64,000 bases of DNA. Origin: Amorphophallus konjac (lineage: Eukaryota; Streptophyta; Magnoliopsida; Alismatales; Araceae). The stretch lies in the NCBI GenBank assembly GCA_022559845.1, contig CM040118.1:448196053-448260052 (forward strand), written 5' to 3'. The notes beneath the pieces are model-generated. The model was not told where the DNA came from. It saw nothing but the letters and a program-made list of their open reading frames with translations, and made no database searches. Made by a program: the position numbers and the translations under genes. Shown here one piece after another: positions 23,493-34,143 of the stretch. The number at the start of each line of letters is the position of its first letter. Within the stretch, counting starts at the first letter, position 1.

Positions 23493-23700
23493 CATGATAA
23501 GGTCCACTCCATAGAGTAAGCAAGTAGAAGGGACATCAAGTAAGTTTAAAATTACAACACATGATAAGGTCCACTCCATAGGATAAGTAAGTAGAAGGGA
23601 CAGCAAGTAAGTTTAAAATTACAACACATGATAAGGTCCACTCCATGGGATAAGCAAGTAGAAGGGACAGCAAGTAAGTTTAAAATTACAACGCATGATA
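23493..23700 (+). repeat. 67-bp minisatellite, 3.1 copies
   Basis: CATGATAAGGTCCACTCCAT begins at 23,493, 23,560 and 23,627, and a partial unit at 23,694; units differ at few positions. Confidence 0.93.
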
Positions 23701-23785
23701 AAGTGGGGTTGGGGAATAACAGCAAATAGTCCAAGTGCATGAAGAACGTTTACATCATGTGAACTAGCACCCAGTCAATCATGTC

Positions 23786-24376
23786 TTATTCGGGCAGCTC
23801 CAGAAATAATTTTCTATTTATTGGATCCTTGAATAAATCCACTGCTCTGAGGTAGATGTTCCGATCAAAGTTTGGATCTGCCTTTAGTATGTCGAAGCAT
23901 GCTCGCATGGAAGGGGTGTCATCGGCCATGTGGAGGGAAGATGTACGCTCCCCTCGTAAGAGCCTCACCAACTCACTCCTATCGTGCATAGCCCCAGCAA
24001 AATTGTTTAATGCCTCATCTCCAAGCTTCTTTTGACGACTCTTCTTACCAGAGCTAGCTGTGTTCTTGGCCGGTGTAGAAGTTCCTTCATCCTCCACACC
24101 CCTACTCATAGGAGGTGTGTTAAATGCAGGTCTTGAAGGTTGTGCGTATTGAGACACATTCAAAGTGTCAGTAATATTATCAAGCCCACCAACATCAAAT
24201 GCACCACCTAAAGCAGTCAAAAAATCATTTGCATGCACTTCCGTAGGTTGCGTTACTTGTCGGGGCCGTGAGGAGTCGGCGTCCCACCCCCTTGCACAGC
24301 TTTTTCCACAAAGATAGTCCATCTCACGTAGGAAGAGAAATGGTTTACCTCTAATTAACCTAAACTCCGGTCGACT
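23786..24376 (-). pseudogene. Harbinger Myb/SANT-like protein, C-terminal exon
   Basis: Begins at 24,376 after an AG acceptor and joins the preceding exon in phase 0. It encodes the block L-R-E-M-D-Y-L-C-G-K-S-C-A-R-G that follows the Myb/SANT-like domain in plant L10-interacting-MYB-type proteins, a Ser/Thr-rich linker, a K-K-S-R-Q-K-K basic patch that may act in nuclear import, and a C-terminal helix ending F-L-E-L-P-E. Open to its stop at 23,786. Confidence 0.82.
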
Positions 24377-24469
24377 CTGAAATAAAGTAGGATTTGGAGA
24401 TGTCACTCAGTGAAAACAAATAGCCGAGGAATGTAAACTGGATAATTATTCGCACAAGTCATAAAGTAC

Positions 24470-24763
24470 CTGAATTAATTCATCCCATGCCCCTTCATAT
24501 CCGGGAACAGGCACATTGTTCACACTGTCCCACCCCCATCCAGATTTATTCCGCAACTCATCAACAATACCATAAATCTTTCTAATTGTCTTCCAACGAT
24601 TATTTAATTGGTGACGGTCGTAGTTCAGGTTACACGATCGATTAAACATCGGGACTATCTCAGCCCAACAATGAGGCTTGAACATACCAGAATTGTAATT
24701 ATTCTTATCATATTACTCGATCAATAATTGAAGGAGAACCCTATCCTGAGCCGTAGTCTAATT
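24470..24763 (-). pseudogene. Harbinger Myb/SANT-like protein, DNA-binding exon
   Basis: Trihelix-like Myb/SANT domain of the Myb_DNA-bind_3 type: W-A-E-I-V-P-M-F-N, D-R-H-Q-L-N-N-R-W-K-T-I-R-K-I-Y and G-W-G-W-D. In PIF/Harbinger elements this protein binds the TIRs and brings the transposase to them. Two in-frame stops lie near the exon start: TAG at a position where the family has Trp, and TAA where Gln is usual; both are C-to-T type changes. The exon ends ...E-L-I-Q at 24,470 with a GT donor. A possible start exon with M-A-T-S-G and a GTAAGT donor is at about 24,940-24,955. Confidence 0.8.
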
Positions 24764-24955
24764 CTGCACACGGGCCTTAACTCTAGTGGTTCAAGATTCA
24801 TTTGGAATTGACCCTAATATTAGTAAATAAATCATAAAAAGTACTTTAGTTTCACACCAGGGTGGACAGTTTACATGAATTTCCAGAATAAGAAGTATGA
24901 AATAGCATTTGTGTAATGGGTTGTTGACGGAACTTACCAGAGGTAGCCATCTGAG

Positions 24956-27929
24956 ATGTCCTCTTCCTCTTCAAACTGGTTAAGTACCCATCGAGACAAA
25001 AAAAACATGAAAAAATTAGATATGAGAATGTGAACACAGTAATGAGTTTTAATTTATATATTGTAAGCAACAGACGTACTTATCTGACCCTCAAATAAAC
25101 AGGCACATATCTTATAAATCTAAAAATAGCTATAAACTGTCTGCCTATATGAGTTTAATGCTATAAACCCCATGCGGCAATCCTGCTTCCCCACAAAGTT
25201 AAAGATACAGATATGGTGGATCACACAGCTTGCAAGGAGAAAGATACAGCAAGACCTTCAACACAAGTAGGAGGCCATCAGATCGAGTCATAGGGGTCAT
25301 TTGAGGGCTTGTGATATAAGGTTTTGGTATGCAGAGAGGCTTTTGATCTAATTTTGCCGTATACTCATATAACCTATCTATTTTAAGCATTAAAGAATCT
25401 GTAAAATATTCACTTTGGAAAACAATAAATAAAGGACTTTGCACTACTTAAGTATTGTTGAATTGTCATCTAGAAAAGGGCAATTTCAATGACTAGCACA
25501 CAAGGAATTTCAGATTGTGATTCAGGAGTGTAAATATGATTGCAGAGAGTAAAAAATGTAGAATCTGACACCCAGCGCAGTCAAGATAATAATAAAAGCA
25601 GCTGCACATAAACAAAAAAAAAATCATTGCCACTAAAATACAAAAGAAATGCAAGACACTAATCAAGCACATTAGAAAATGTATTCCGTTAACCTGTGTC
25701 TGCTCGGATGAAATATCAGAAAGATTTGACAACAACAGAAACAGTCACCAGCCTAATGTGACCCTCAAGTTTTTTGTAAGCAAACTACAACGTAATTTGA
25801 CAACAAACTACAAACTACAACATTATTTGTAAGCAGCAAACAAGTACAGGGCTCACCTTAATTAGTATGAAAAACCCTAATCGTCAACATTAGTTGATTG
25901 GCCAGTAGATACAAAGGCTCAATAGGTTTAAAAACAAACGAACATGCCAATATCCCAGGGTATCACATGAACTAATGCAAACTAATGATAAGCACAAAAC
26001 TGAGAAACAATGAAGGAACATAAATAAAAAAATAAAGATGTCAAAACAAAGTACAATACATGCGACATCAGTGAAGACATTTTCTCTGAAAATTCTAGAT
26101 CTACTATCATGAGTTTAATCTTCCACAATCCACATTTCTAGCACATGTGACATAATAGACCAAATTTACCCCTCCCACATATCATTCTAATCACTTTTAT
26201 CTTTTTCATCTAGTCCAATAAACTTAACTGGGATGATGTATAATGATAATGCATGTAATACAGATGCCCTATTCAAGCTATGAAACAAAGTATGAAACAA
26301 AGTATAATGATAACGCATGAATTGACGTGTACAATACATGCGTTATCATTTTCCATGGAATGGATTTCAGAGCTGTTCGAATAGAATGTTGTATAAAGAA
26401 TACAAGAATGGCCCTGGATCTGGGAGTTTCAATTATAAAGTAGTGAATGTATTTCAAGTCAGAGTGTATAGCCTTCAACACAAATGCCCTATTCAAGCTA
26501 AATTGATATTTGCCTAATTCCATTCCATGGAAAATACTATCGGTACTCCTCACCCAAAACCATAAAGCACTATTATGAATGCATGGATAAGCCATGCTGG
26601 AGTTGACCTCTGGGAAAAGGCGCATAAATTCAAAGAAAGGAAGAGAATGTGGTAGGAGCGGAAACTGAGGACACAAAAAACCACACAGTAGTTCCACGAC
26701 CAACTTGAGTAAATCAACAAAAGGACTAACCAAGAGTTGAAGGCCATTATCCACAATGATTTGAGGGATCATACCAAGGTTCTAGTTGCGGGTTATTGAA
26801 AATCAGTTGCATAGGTGAACCAGCGCAAGGTAGTATCCGAACCAGACCATGGTAAAATGGAACCATCTTCAATAGGAGAGGGAAAGCACAGCAAGAAGGA
26901 AGGCATATGATATTACATGGCAGATTATCAACGATTACCAGAGATCATACAGAGGTCTTACTTGCAGCTTTTCAAAATCAGATGCACAAGTGAATCAGCG
27001 CAGGGGAGTATGCGTACCAGAGCGTGGTACAATGGAACATCATATGCAGAGGTGAATCACAGCAAGAAGAATGGCATATGAAACTATAGACCATGTCCTC
27101 CAGAACATAGTGAACGGGTTGTAAAAAGCACAACAAGAAGAGACAAAGCAATGCAGAATGAGTAAAAAAGATTCGCAGAAGAAGGAACCAGTGGCGGCAA
27201 GGGGCCTAGGAAGAGGCAGAAGAGACACAGTCCTTTGACGCTGGAGAAGCCACCGCGTCTGGCAAGGATGCTGGGGATGGCATTGCGAAGAAGCCGAGGA
27301 GTTAAAATAGGGCAGCACCGAAGAACACTGTAGGCTCACAAGCGTCGATGATACAGGGGTCGATTCAAACCCTCTCCACAAAAGGTAGGTACGGGGAGCA
27401 GAAAAAGTGGAAGGACGCCAACCCCAGCCACACGATCCGGGCGATTTCAGAAGATTGCAGAGGTGATTGGATGCAAGATTGCAGAGGGTTTTCGAACCGA
27501 GGTGGTGCCCGAGTAGTAATGGTGGTCGTTGACTGCCTCCTCATGGAAGCAACAGAGCGTGGGGGCGGAGCTTGCAATAGACGACTAGCATGGCGGGGAG
27601 GGCAACACGGCCAGATCGGGGCAGCGAAGGCAAACGCGTCGAGCAGGGAAGAGGCAGCCAACGGCGGAGCAGGTGTTGTAGGCCGGATGATGGTCGTATG
27701 TGTCGCACGCGGAGGAGGGCGACATGGGAGACGCGGAGGTAGGGTTCGGAGGAGGAGGACGAAGCAATATGTTACCTTGCAGCACACGGGTTAAGCATAT
27801 TCCACCGGCTCGGTAGATTATGTTAACCGGAGTTAACGCGGAGACCGAGAAGGTTAGGGAGAATAGAGGAGAATACCTAAAATGCTCTACCAAATCGAAT
27901 AGGAGAGAATACGGTGGGGTAACCCTCCG
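24956..27929 (-). other. Harbinger 5' region
   Basis: No exon can be supported. A 164-codon minus-strand ORF (26,278-26,772) shows no domain. GC-rich Pro/Arg-coding stretches at 27,200-27,780 resemble a plant 5' leader or CpG-rich promoter for the minus-strand genes. Inverted repeats occur at 26,303-26,350. Confidence 0.45.
26305..26350. repeat. Inverted repeat with 14-bp arms
   Basis: AATGATAACGCATG and its exact complement CATGCGTTATCATT, about 18 bp apart. Close by, TTTTCCATGGAATGGA (26,348-26,363) has an inverse copy at about 26,519-26,534, giving a MITE-like 187-bp interval. Confidence 0.75.
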
Positions 27930-27951
27930 TATTCTCCTATCAAAGAGGCCC
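27930..27951 (-). repeat. Right TIR of Harbinger element
   Basis: ...CTCCTATCAAAGAGGCCC followed by TAA; inverse of the left TIR. Confidence 0.85.
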
Positions 27952-29758
27952 TAAAAGAATTAACCTCCAGATGACAAATGTTTCTAAATGATTTAGCGCC
28001 TCTCTAAAGAGACGCAAATTCTTTAGGCTCATCTGTCTTCTGACGTTCAAAAGATTTAATGTCCATATCTTGGATGCAAATTAAAGAATGTACGCCTTTT
28101 TGAACTGACGCTAATTATTTTAACACTTGGAACTTATAAGAAGTAATGTCTGTGAACTAGACGCTAAATTACGATTCTGCGCCTCTTTATAGAGACGCAT
28201 ATTAGTTGGCGCCTTCCTCTTTGGCGTTACTTCCTCTATTATTTCAAGAATATTTTCTTTAAGATTTAACGTCCTAACAGTGAACGCTAATTACAAGAAT
28301 TAGTGCCTACTGTTCCTGACGCAGATTCTTCCAGAACTGTTTCATCACGTTTTGATCCTAGACCGTGGATCTTTTGGCACCATCATCTCACTACCGAGAC
28401 TTGGTCCATGTTTTCTTGGATTTCTTCATTATACACCTTATTGCTTGGAGATCGAAGGACCCTCCGTCGGGAATTCCTCTCATCGGATCGAAAATTCTTT
28501 CTCTAAGGCCTCCATAAGTACCCGACATCGAAGGATTCCCTCTTCGATCACTAGGCCGGTTGTACCCTAAAAACCCATAAACCTATTTGCTCATATCTCT
28601 CTGAAAAAACATGACATCCCGTCATCATAGAGCGCCAAGTTGGGTGTTCTATGAGAGTTTAGACACTGCCCAGAATTGGCGTCTGGTGCAATTGTCGCTA
28701 GTTCTTGAATTGGCGTCTAGGCTGTTGACGTAAATTCTTCCGTGCCTACTGTTCATCATAATTAGCGCCCTTTCAGATGGACGTGAATTCTTGTAATTCA
28801 GGACATCCTGAGTGGATGCCAATTCTTCCCAGATTCACGCATTCGTGGTTTTTCTTGGTTTTAAATCGTGGGTTATTCCTTGTACATGGCTATATCCTTG
28901 ACTCCTATGATCCTCCTGGATCTTTCTCAAGTATTCCTACTATGTTAACTTCTTGGAATTCTATTGGCTATTAAATTAATGTGGATGTCTAGATATTTAC
29001 ACGGGATCGTTGATCCATAACTCAATGACTGGCATTAATGGGGCCCGGTCTGGTCCTAGGAGGAGCACCCGGAAGTACTTGTACCCATGGGAGCTATTAT
29101 TGACCGCGGTGTGACATTGCACCGAAGTGCATGACTTTCTAGATTAATCTATGGCATTCCACTCTCTTGACGTGATATTACTTTATGACTTCATGTGCTT
29201 GACTCACAATGATACATGCTTGAACTTGAATAGCCAATATCTCTTCATGCTATACTAGTGAACTTGTCAAACTCTTGCTATGTATTTCATGATTCGCATT
29301 TATACCTGTCTATCTTAAGCTCATTTATGCATGATTATATTTGGATTCATGTAACATGTTAATTACTTAAAGCAAGCCTACTAATAGAGATGTAATTCCT
29401 ACTGAGCTTTTCACTCATCCAGATTTATTTTAATATTTTTCAAGTAATCATGTGGCTAGCGAGGCCGTGGTTCTAGTAGGAAGGGAAAGTGTGAATGAGT
29501 GCTCCTGAAGATAGATGACCCATGTCTTTTATTTTTCTTGAGTCTAGATTAGAATTTCTAAGTCTAGTTAGTGTGTCTTTTCTTTTCCTTGAAATTGTAA
29601 TTTGAGTCAAAGGCTGTAATAATTGGTCTATATTAATAAAATTTATTTTGGTTTATTTCCGGTCTTCTAGTGTCTTTAAGCTATTGTTGTAATTGTCATG
29701 ATTGTTTCGCTGTCACCTTCCGAGCAAGTTTTCGCTGCTATCGGTTTGGGGCGTGACA
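27952..29758 (+). mobile_element. Tekay LTR, right part (after Harbinger)
   Basis: Continues the LTR interrupted at 17,356: both sides carry GCGCCTCT..A.AGAGACG-AAATTCTT repeats. It includes GGTTGTACCCTAAAAA (28,558), the conserved GGGCCCGGTCTGGTCCT box (29,041), the CCTACTGAGC block (29,399) and ends GGGGCGTGACA at 29,758. Sequence beyond is mid-pol, not a primer site. Confidence 0.82.
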
Positions 29759-31423
29759 TCGAGTATTTGAAAGATTTTGATTTTGCCATCGAGTACCATC
29801 CAGGGAAGGGTAATGCCATGGCTGATGCCTTGAGTCAGAAGCCTAATACTGTCAAGTCTAATGCTCTAGGAATAGTAGATGTTAGAGTAACTAGCAAGTT
29901 TTGATCTTAATATTGAAGGGAAGGGAGAGCGGGTCATGATTGCCCATGTTAAACTTTGCTCGGATTTGCTTTCAGAAATCAAGGAGCTTCAATGTAATGA
30001 TCCATTGCTTGTTGAGATTAAAGAGAGCTTGAATAGTCGACCAGATTTCTTGCTAGTTGAGGATGGTAGATTGCTATTTCGTGGGAGAACTTGTGTACCC
30101 GATTCTGCTAAAGTAAAGAGTAAGATTCTAGAAGAAGCCCATCGATCCAAGTATACCATTCATCTAGGAGTTACGAAGATGTACAGAGATTTTAAGAGGA
30201 TCTTCTGGTGGCCTAACTTGAAGAAGGAAGTAGCCGAGCTTGTAAGCATGTGTTTGGTATGTCAGCAAGTTAAGGCCGAACATTTTAGACCTGCTGAAAA
30301 ATTGAAATCCCTCGAAATACCGCAATGGAAGTGGGAGAGCAGAGGCATGGATTTCATCATGGGTTTGCCAAGGACTCGTGGCAGTTATGATGCTATTTGG
30401 GTGATCGCGGATAGGCTGACTAAGTCTGTGCACTTCTTGCCCATTAAGTCAAAGTAGATTATGGATGTGCTAGCTGCTCTATATATAAAGGAAGTTATGA
30501 GGCTGCATGGTATTCCTACATCAATTGTATCTGGCCGAGATCCAAGGTTCACAACCCACTTTTAGAGAGGATTGCAGGTATCTTCGGGAACCCGTTTGAA
30601 TTCCAGTACAACTTTTCATTCTCAAACTGATGGGCAGACTGAGAGGACCAATCAGATCATTGGAGACATGTTGAGAGCATGTATGATTGATTTTGGAGGC
30701 AGTTGGCATGAGCATTGGCCCCTGATTGTGTTCCCTTACAATAATAGTTATCAGTCAAGCATTTAGATGGCACCTTTCGAGGCATTGTATGGAAGGAGTT
30801 ACAAATCACCTTTGTGCTGGGATGAAGTGGGTGAGAAGCCTTAGTTAGGACCATATCTTGTCTCTGAGACATCAAAGAACATTTAGATTATCAGGGACCA
30901 TCTACAGATAGCTCAGTCTAGACAGAAGAGTTATGCTGATAACAGAAGAAGAGACTTGTAGTTTCAAGTTGGTGAGCATGTATTCCTAAAGGTTTTTCCC
31001 ATGAGAGGAATCCAAAGATTTGGGATCAAGGGTAAATTGAGTCCAAAGTTTGTTGGCCCTTTTTATAGGCTGGCTTTACCATCTCAATTGTCTGGCATTC
31101 ATAACGTCTTCCATGTATCAATGTTGAGGAAGTATGTGTATGACCCATCACACGTAATCTATTATGCGGATTTGGAGCTACAAGAGGATTTATCCTATAA
31201 AGAGAAGCCTATCAAGATTCTAGATCGAAAGTAACAGCAACTCAGAAATCGGTCCATACCAATGGTTAAGGTCCAATGGAGTAGACGTGGAGTTGAGGAA
31301 GCCATGTGGGAATCAGAAGAGACCCTTAAGAACAAATACCCGGAATTGTTTACAGGTCAGTGTTTCCTTTTATTCTAACAGTTGGGTGAATTTGGAGGTC
31401 TAAATTTCTTAAGAGGAGGAGGC
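29759..31423 (+). pseudogene. Tekay element B: RNase H end, integrase, chromodomain
   Basis: Starts inside the end of RNase H (E-Y-L-K-D-F-D-F, then H-P-G-K-G-N-x-M-A-D-A-L). The integrase H-H-C-C module (about 30,140-30,265) and core follow. The first catalytic D (M-D-F-I-M-G) and the E (G-Q-T-E) are kept, but the second D is G (V-S-G-R-D at about 30,530). At least six TAG stops and one TAA interrupt the frame. A chromodomain remnant (K-P-I-K-I-L-D-R ... W-E-S-E-E) lies at about 31,200-31,345. A purine-rich AAGAGGAGGAGGC tract precedes the LTR. Confidence 0.87.
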
Positions 31424-34143
31424 TATAGCACCCCGGTATAAAATAATGAATAAAATAAGAATATTTAATCAACTTCTCAATTTTAAGCTATGGGAAATAT
31501 AAATATGAATATAAATATATATGTATATATATATATGAAAAACAAATAAACAAACCAGAAGCAAAATTTGAAATAGGTTTTATTGGGCAAAAATGAGGGC
31601 TTATTGGGCTAAACTCGGAATTTTGGGAAAACCCACCCAAACTAGCCTAGTTGGACCCCAATTCTTCACCTATTTGGCTTAAATTGAATCCTAGACCCTA
31701 GCTCATCTATGGTGGTTGACTATACCTCGAAACCCTAGCCATAAAAAAATGCTAATTTAGATGGCGGCGCCAGATAAGGCTAGATTATGAAGTTTTCATA
31801 TATTTCTATTCCTTGATTTATCTAAATCAAACTAGGACTCCATAGGGCTCCCTAACCCTATAAATAGAGGCCCACGCCCCCCAGCAAACCCTATTTGCTC
31901 TGGAGGGTGGCGGCGTGCGTGGGCATGGGTGAAATCGAAGGTCGAGGGCAAGGCATCTAGGGTTCCGACGTCCATCATCCCCTTCTCCTTAAATTGCTTA
32001 AGATAGGTGTTCTCTCAAGCCAAACTTAGAACTTAATATTCCAAATCGTGCATCTCTAAGTGCTCTTTCTTTTGGTAATATTTTGCCCAATTTTATGAAC
32101 TATATCGATAGTAATCGTGGTTTGAATTAAGGTGTATCAAATTTCACCGGAAGGAGGTCCTGTCAAGATCGCGGTGTTAACAGGCGCGTCTATGAACGCA
32201 GTGCCCCGATAGACCGCGTCCTTATAATATTTTTGGAAAAAATATATAATTTTTAAGTAGCGCGGCCTCCAGACAGACCGCGTCTATATTGATCGCAGCC
32301 AGGGAACAGACCGCATGCTATCCTAGGTTTTGCAGCAAAACTTGGGTTTTCTTCATGTGTGATCACTGTTAACCGAGGTTAGATAACATGTTCTTAGGGT
32401 TAAATGAGTCACTAATTAATTAGGGCAAATGTAACATTAATTATTCCTTATTGTTGACTCATGATCTATCATCGCCTTGATAATCCTACTTCTTTATGTT
32501 ATCTTATGCAAAAAGGAGGAGTAGATTAACTTGCTGATTAACTTATTAATGATCATGATCATGTATTTCTATGACACGCTACTTTAGTGTTATTGCGATT
32601 TTCCATGAAGTTAGGTATTTTGTTTGAAAGTCATGCCATCCCGGTGGTATTGACTTACCGTTGCTACCAGATTTTTCCGTGTTACTATCATCCCCAATTC
32701 TTGTTGAAGTTGAGACCCTCTGCTAGATATTCCATCCGTCGGATTGGAACCACTACATCCAGGCCTTTGTAAGTCTCCGCGAGCCTGGGATTCTCACTAG
32801 GACGCCGAGCAGGTTGTACCACAAAAATTGAGAAAACCCTCTGAATCTTCATCCTACTACATAGGACGGGGTTCAACTGACCTTTGGAAGGGCAGAATGA
32901 GGCTCTGTCCAAGTTCTGTCAGTGCTATTTTGAACGTGGCCTACCCAGAAATCGTGTTCATTCTTCTATTTATAGAAGCGGTTGATTATTGGATCACGTT
33001 CTGTCTTGACTAGCCACCCGACCCTGATAGCGATTGTCCTTCTAGACGCGTTCAGGTCACGGTCATGGACTAGGCCGCGTTAAAGCCCAATTTCCCGAAA
33101 GTCTAGTTTTCTGCATTTGTGTTATGGAAATTTGAGTCGAGTCCAGATTCTAGCCTCTCCATGCTATTATTCCTTGATATTCGCGACCTTCATTGGGTCT
33201 TGTTTGGAACCTTATTACTAGATATCATTTGAATCCTATTTCTAAGGTCATTTTCTTTAATGACTTTCCCCTGGGATTATTGAGCTTGTTTTTTGAGAAA
33301 TCCATATCTCTACTCTTAATGCCTTAGTTACATGAGTTTGTCTTTGAAATTTTGGGCCATCATTAATGAATGTCTGGATTTTTTACTTAGATCTTTGATC
33401 AACCATTCAATGCCAATGCATCAAATAGGGCCCGGTCTGGTCCTGGGAGGAGCGCTTGAAAATACTTGTTGTCCATGGGAGTTGTAATGACAAGGTGCGG
33501 CATTGTACCGAAATACTTGCTAGCGTGTTGATCTATGGCATTCTATTCCATTTGAATTACATGAATTGATTACGTGATTATACATGTGTGCATTGACATG
33601 GCCAATCACACAAAAATTATAGCTACGTGCACTTGTTCTATCTACTGTTATTACCCTTGTTTTAACATTATTCTCAGACAACTTTCATCTCGTTATGTTG
33701 CTTACTTCGGTCAATATCTTTTTATTGATTTAAGTCATTATTCTCCTTATGTATTTTCTTGTTGAAATCTCATGAAAGGGTTAATTACTTAAACTTTGCC
33801 TGGTATAGAGATATAATTCCTACTAAGCTCTCGCTCACCCAGTTTCTCAACATTTTTCCGGTAGCTCGGATGAAGACCTTCAATCGGACGGGGAAGGGCG
33901 TGAGTGACCTTGGAGTGTACCAACCTAGTAGTCTTGGTGTGTCTTGTCTTTTCTTCTTGTTGTTCCAGATAGGAGTTAGTCGTGAGTTGTTGTTAGTTGT
34001 TTGATAATGAGATGTCAATGTAAGAGTTGAGTTGTTGTTCTAGAAAAGTCCACAAGTGTCGATGTAATGAAATTATGAATTTTCAATAAAGTTGGTTATT
34101 TATGGCTTAATTGTGTTCTTATGGCTTGGTCTCTTGTGACAAT
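31424..34143 (+). mobile_element. 3' LTR of Tekay element B, main part
   Basis: Starts TATAGCACCCCGG (TG changed to TA) after the polypurine tract. It has a TATA box at 31,859-31,866, repeated ACAGACCGCGTC-type motifs (32,190-32,330), the conserved box at 33,427 and CCTACTAAGC at 33,818. It is interrupted at 34,143 by a solo LTR of another family and resumes at 36,046. Confidence 0.87.
34139..34143. repeat. Left target duplication of solo LTR D
   Basis: ACAAT, matching GCAAT at 36,041-36,045 with one transition. Confidence 0.7.

Larger units (their letters stand above)
17357..27951 (-). mobile_element. Large PIF/Harbinger DNA transposon
   Basis: Terminal inverted repeats of 22 bp with one mismatch (17,357-17,378 and 27,930-27,951) begin GGGCCTCTTTGATAG. 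Inside, on the minus strand, are a DDE_4-type transposase and a Myb/SANT-like protein, the two genes of PIF/Harbinger elements. The right flank is TAA, a PIF-type 3-bp target, but the left flank is CCT, so the duplication is not intact or the two ends derive from different copies. At 10,595 bp it is longer than typical autonomous members; captured DNA or nesting may explain this. Confidence 0.8.

Noticed and set aside
26278..26772. 164-codon minus-strand ORF
   Set aside because: Overlaps the inverted and direct repeats at 26.3-26.5 kb; no domain recognised.
27365..27893. Several 100-148 codon ORFs on both strands
   Set aside because: GC-rich low-complexity translations near the Harbinger right end, with no conserved motif; treated as leader/promoter DNA.
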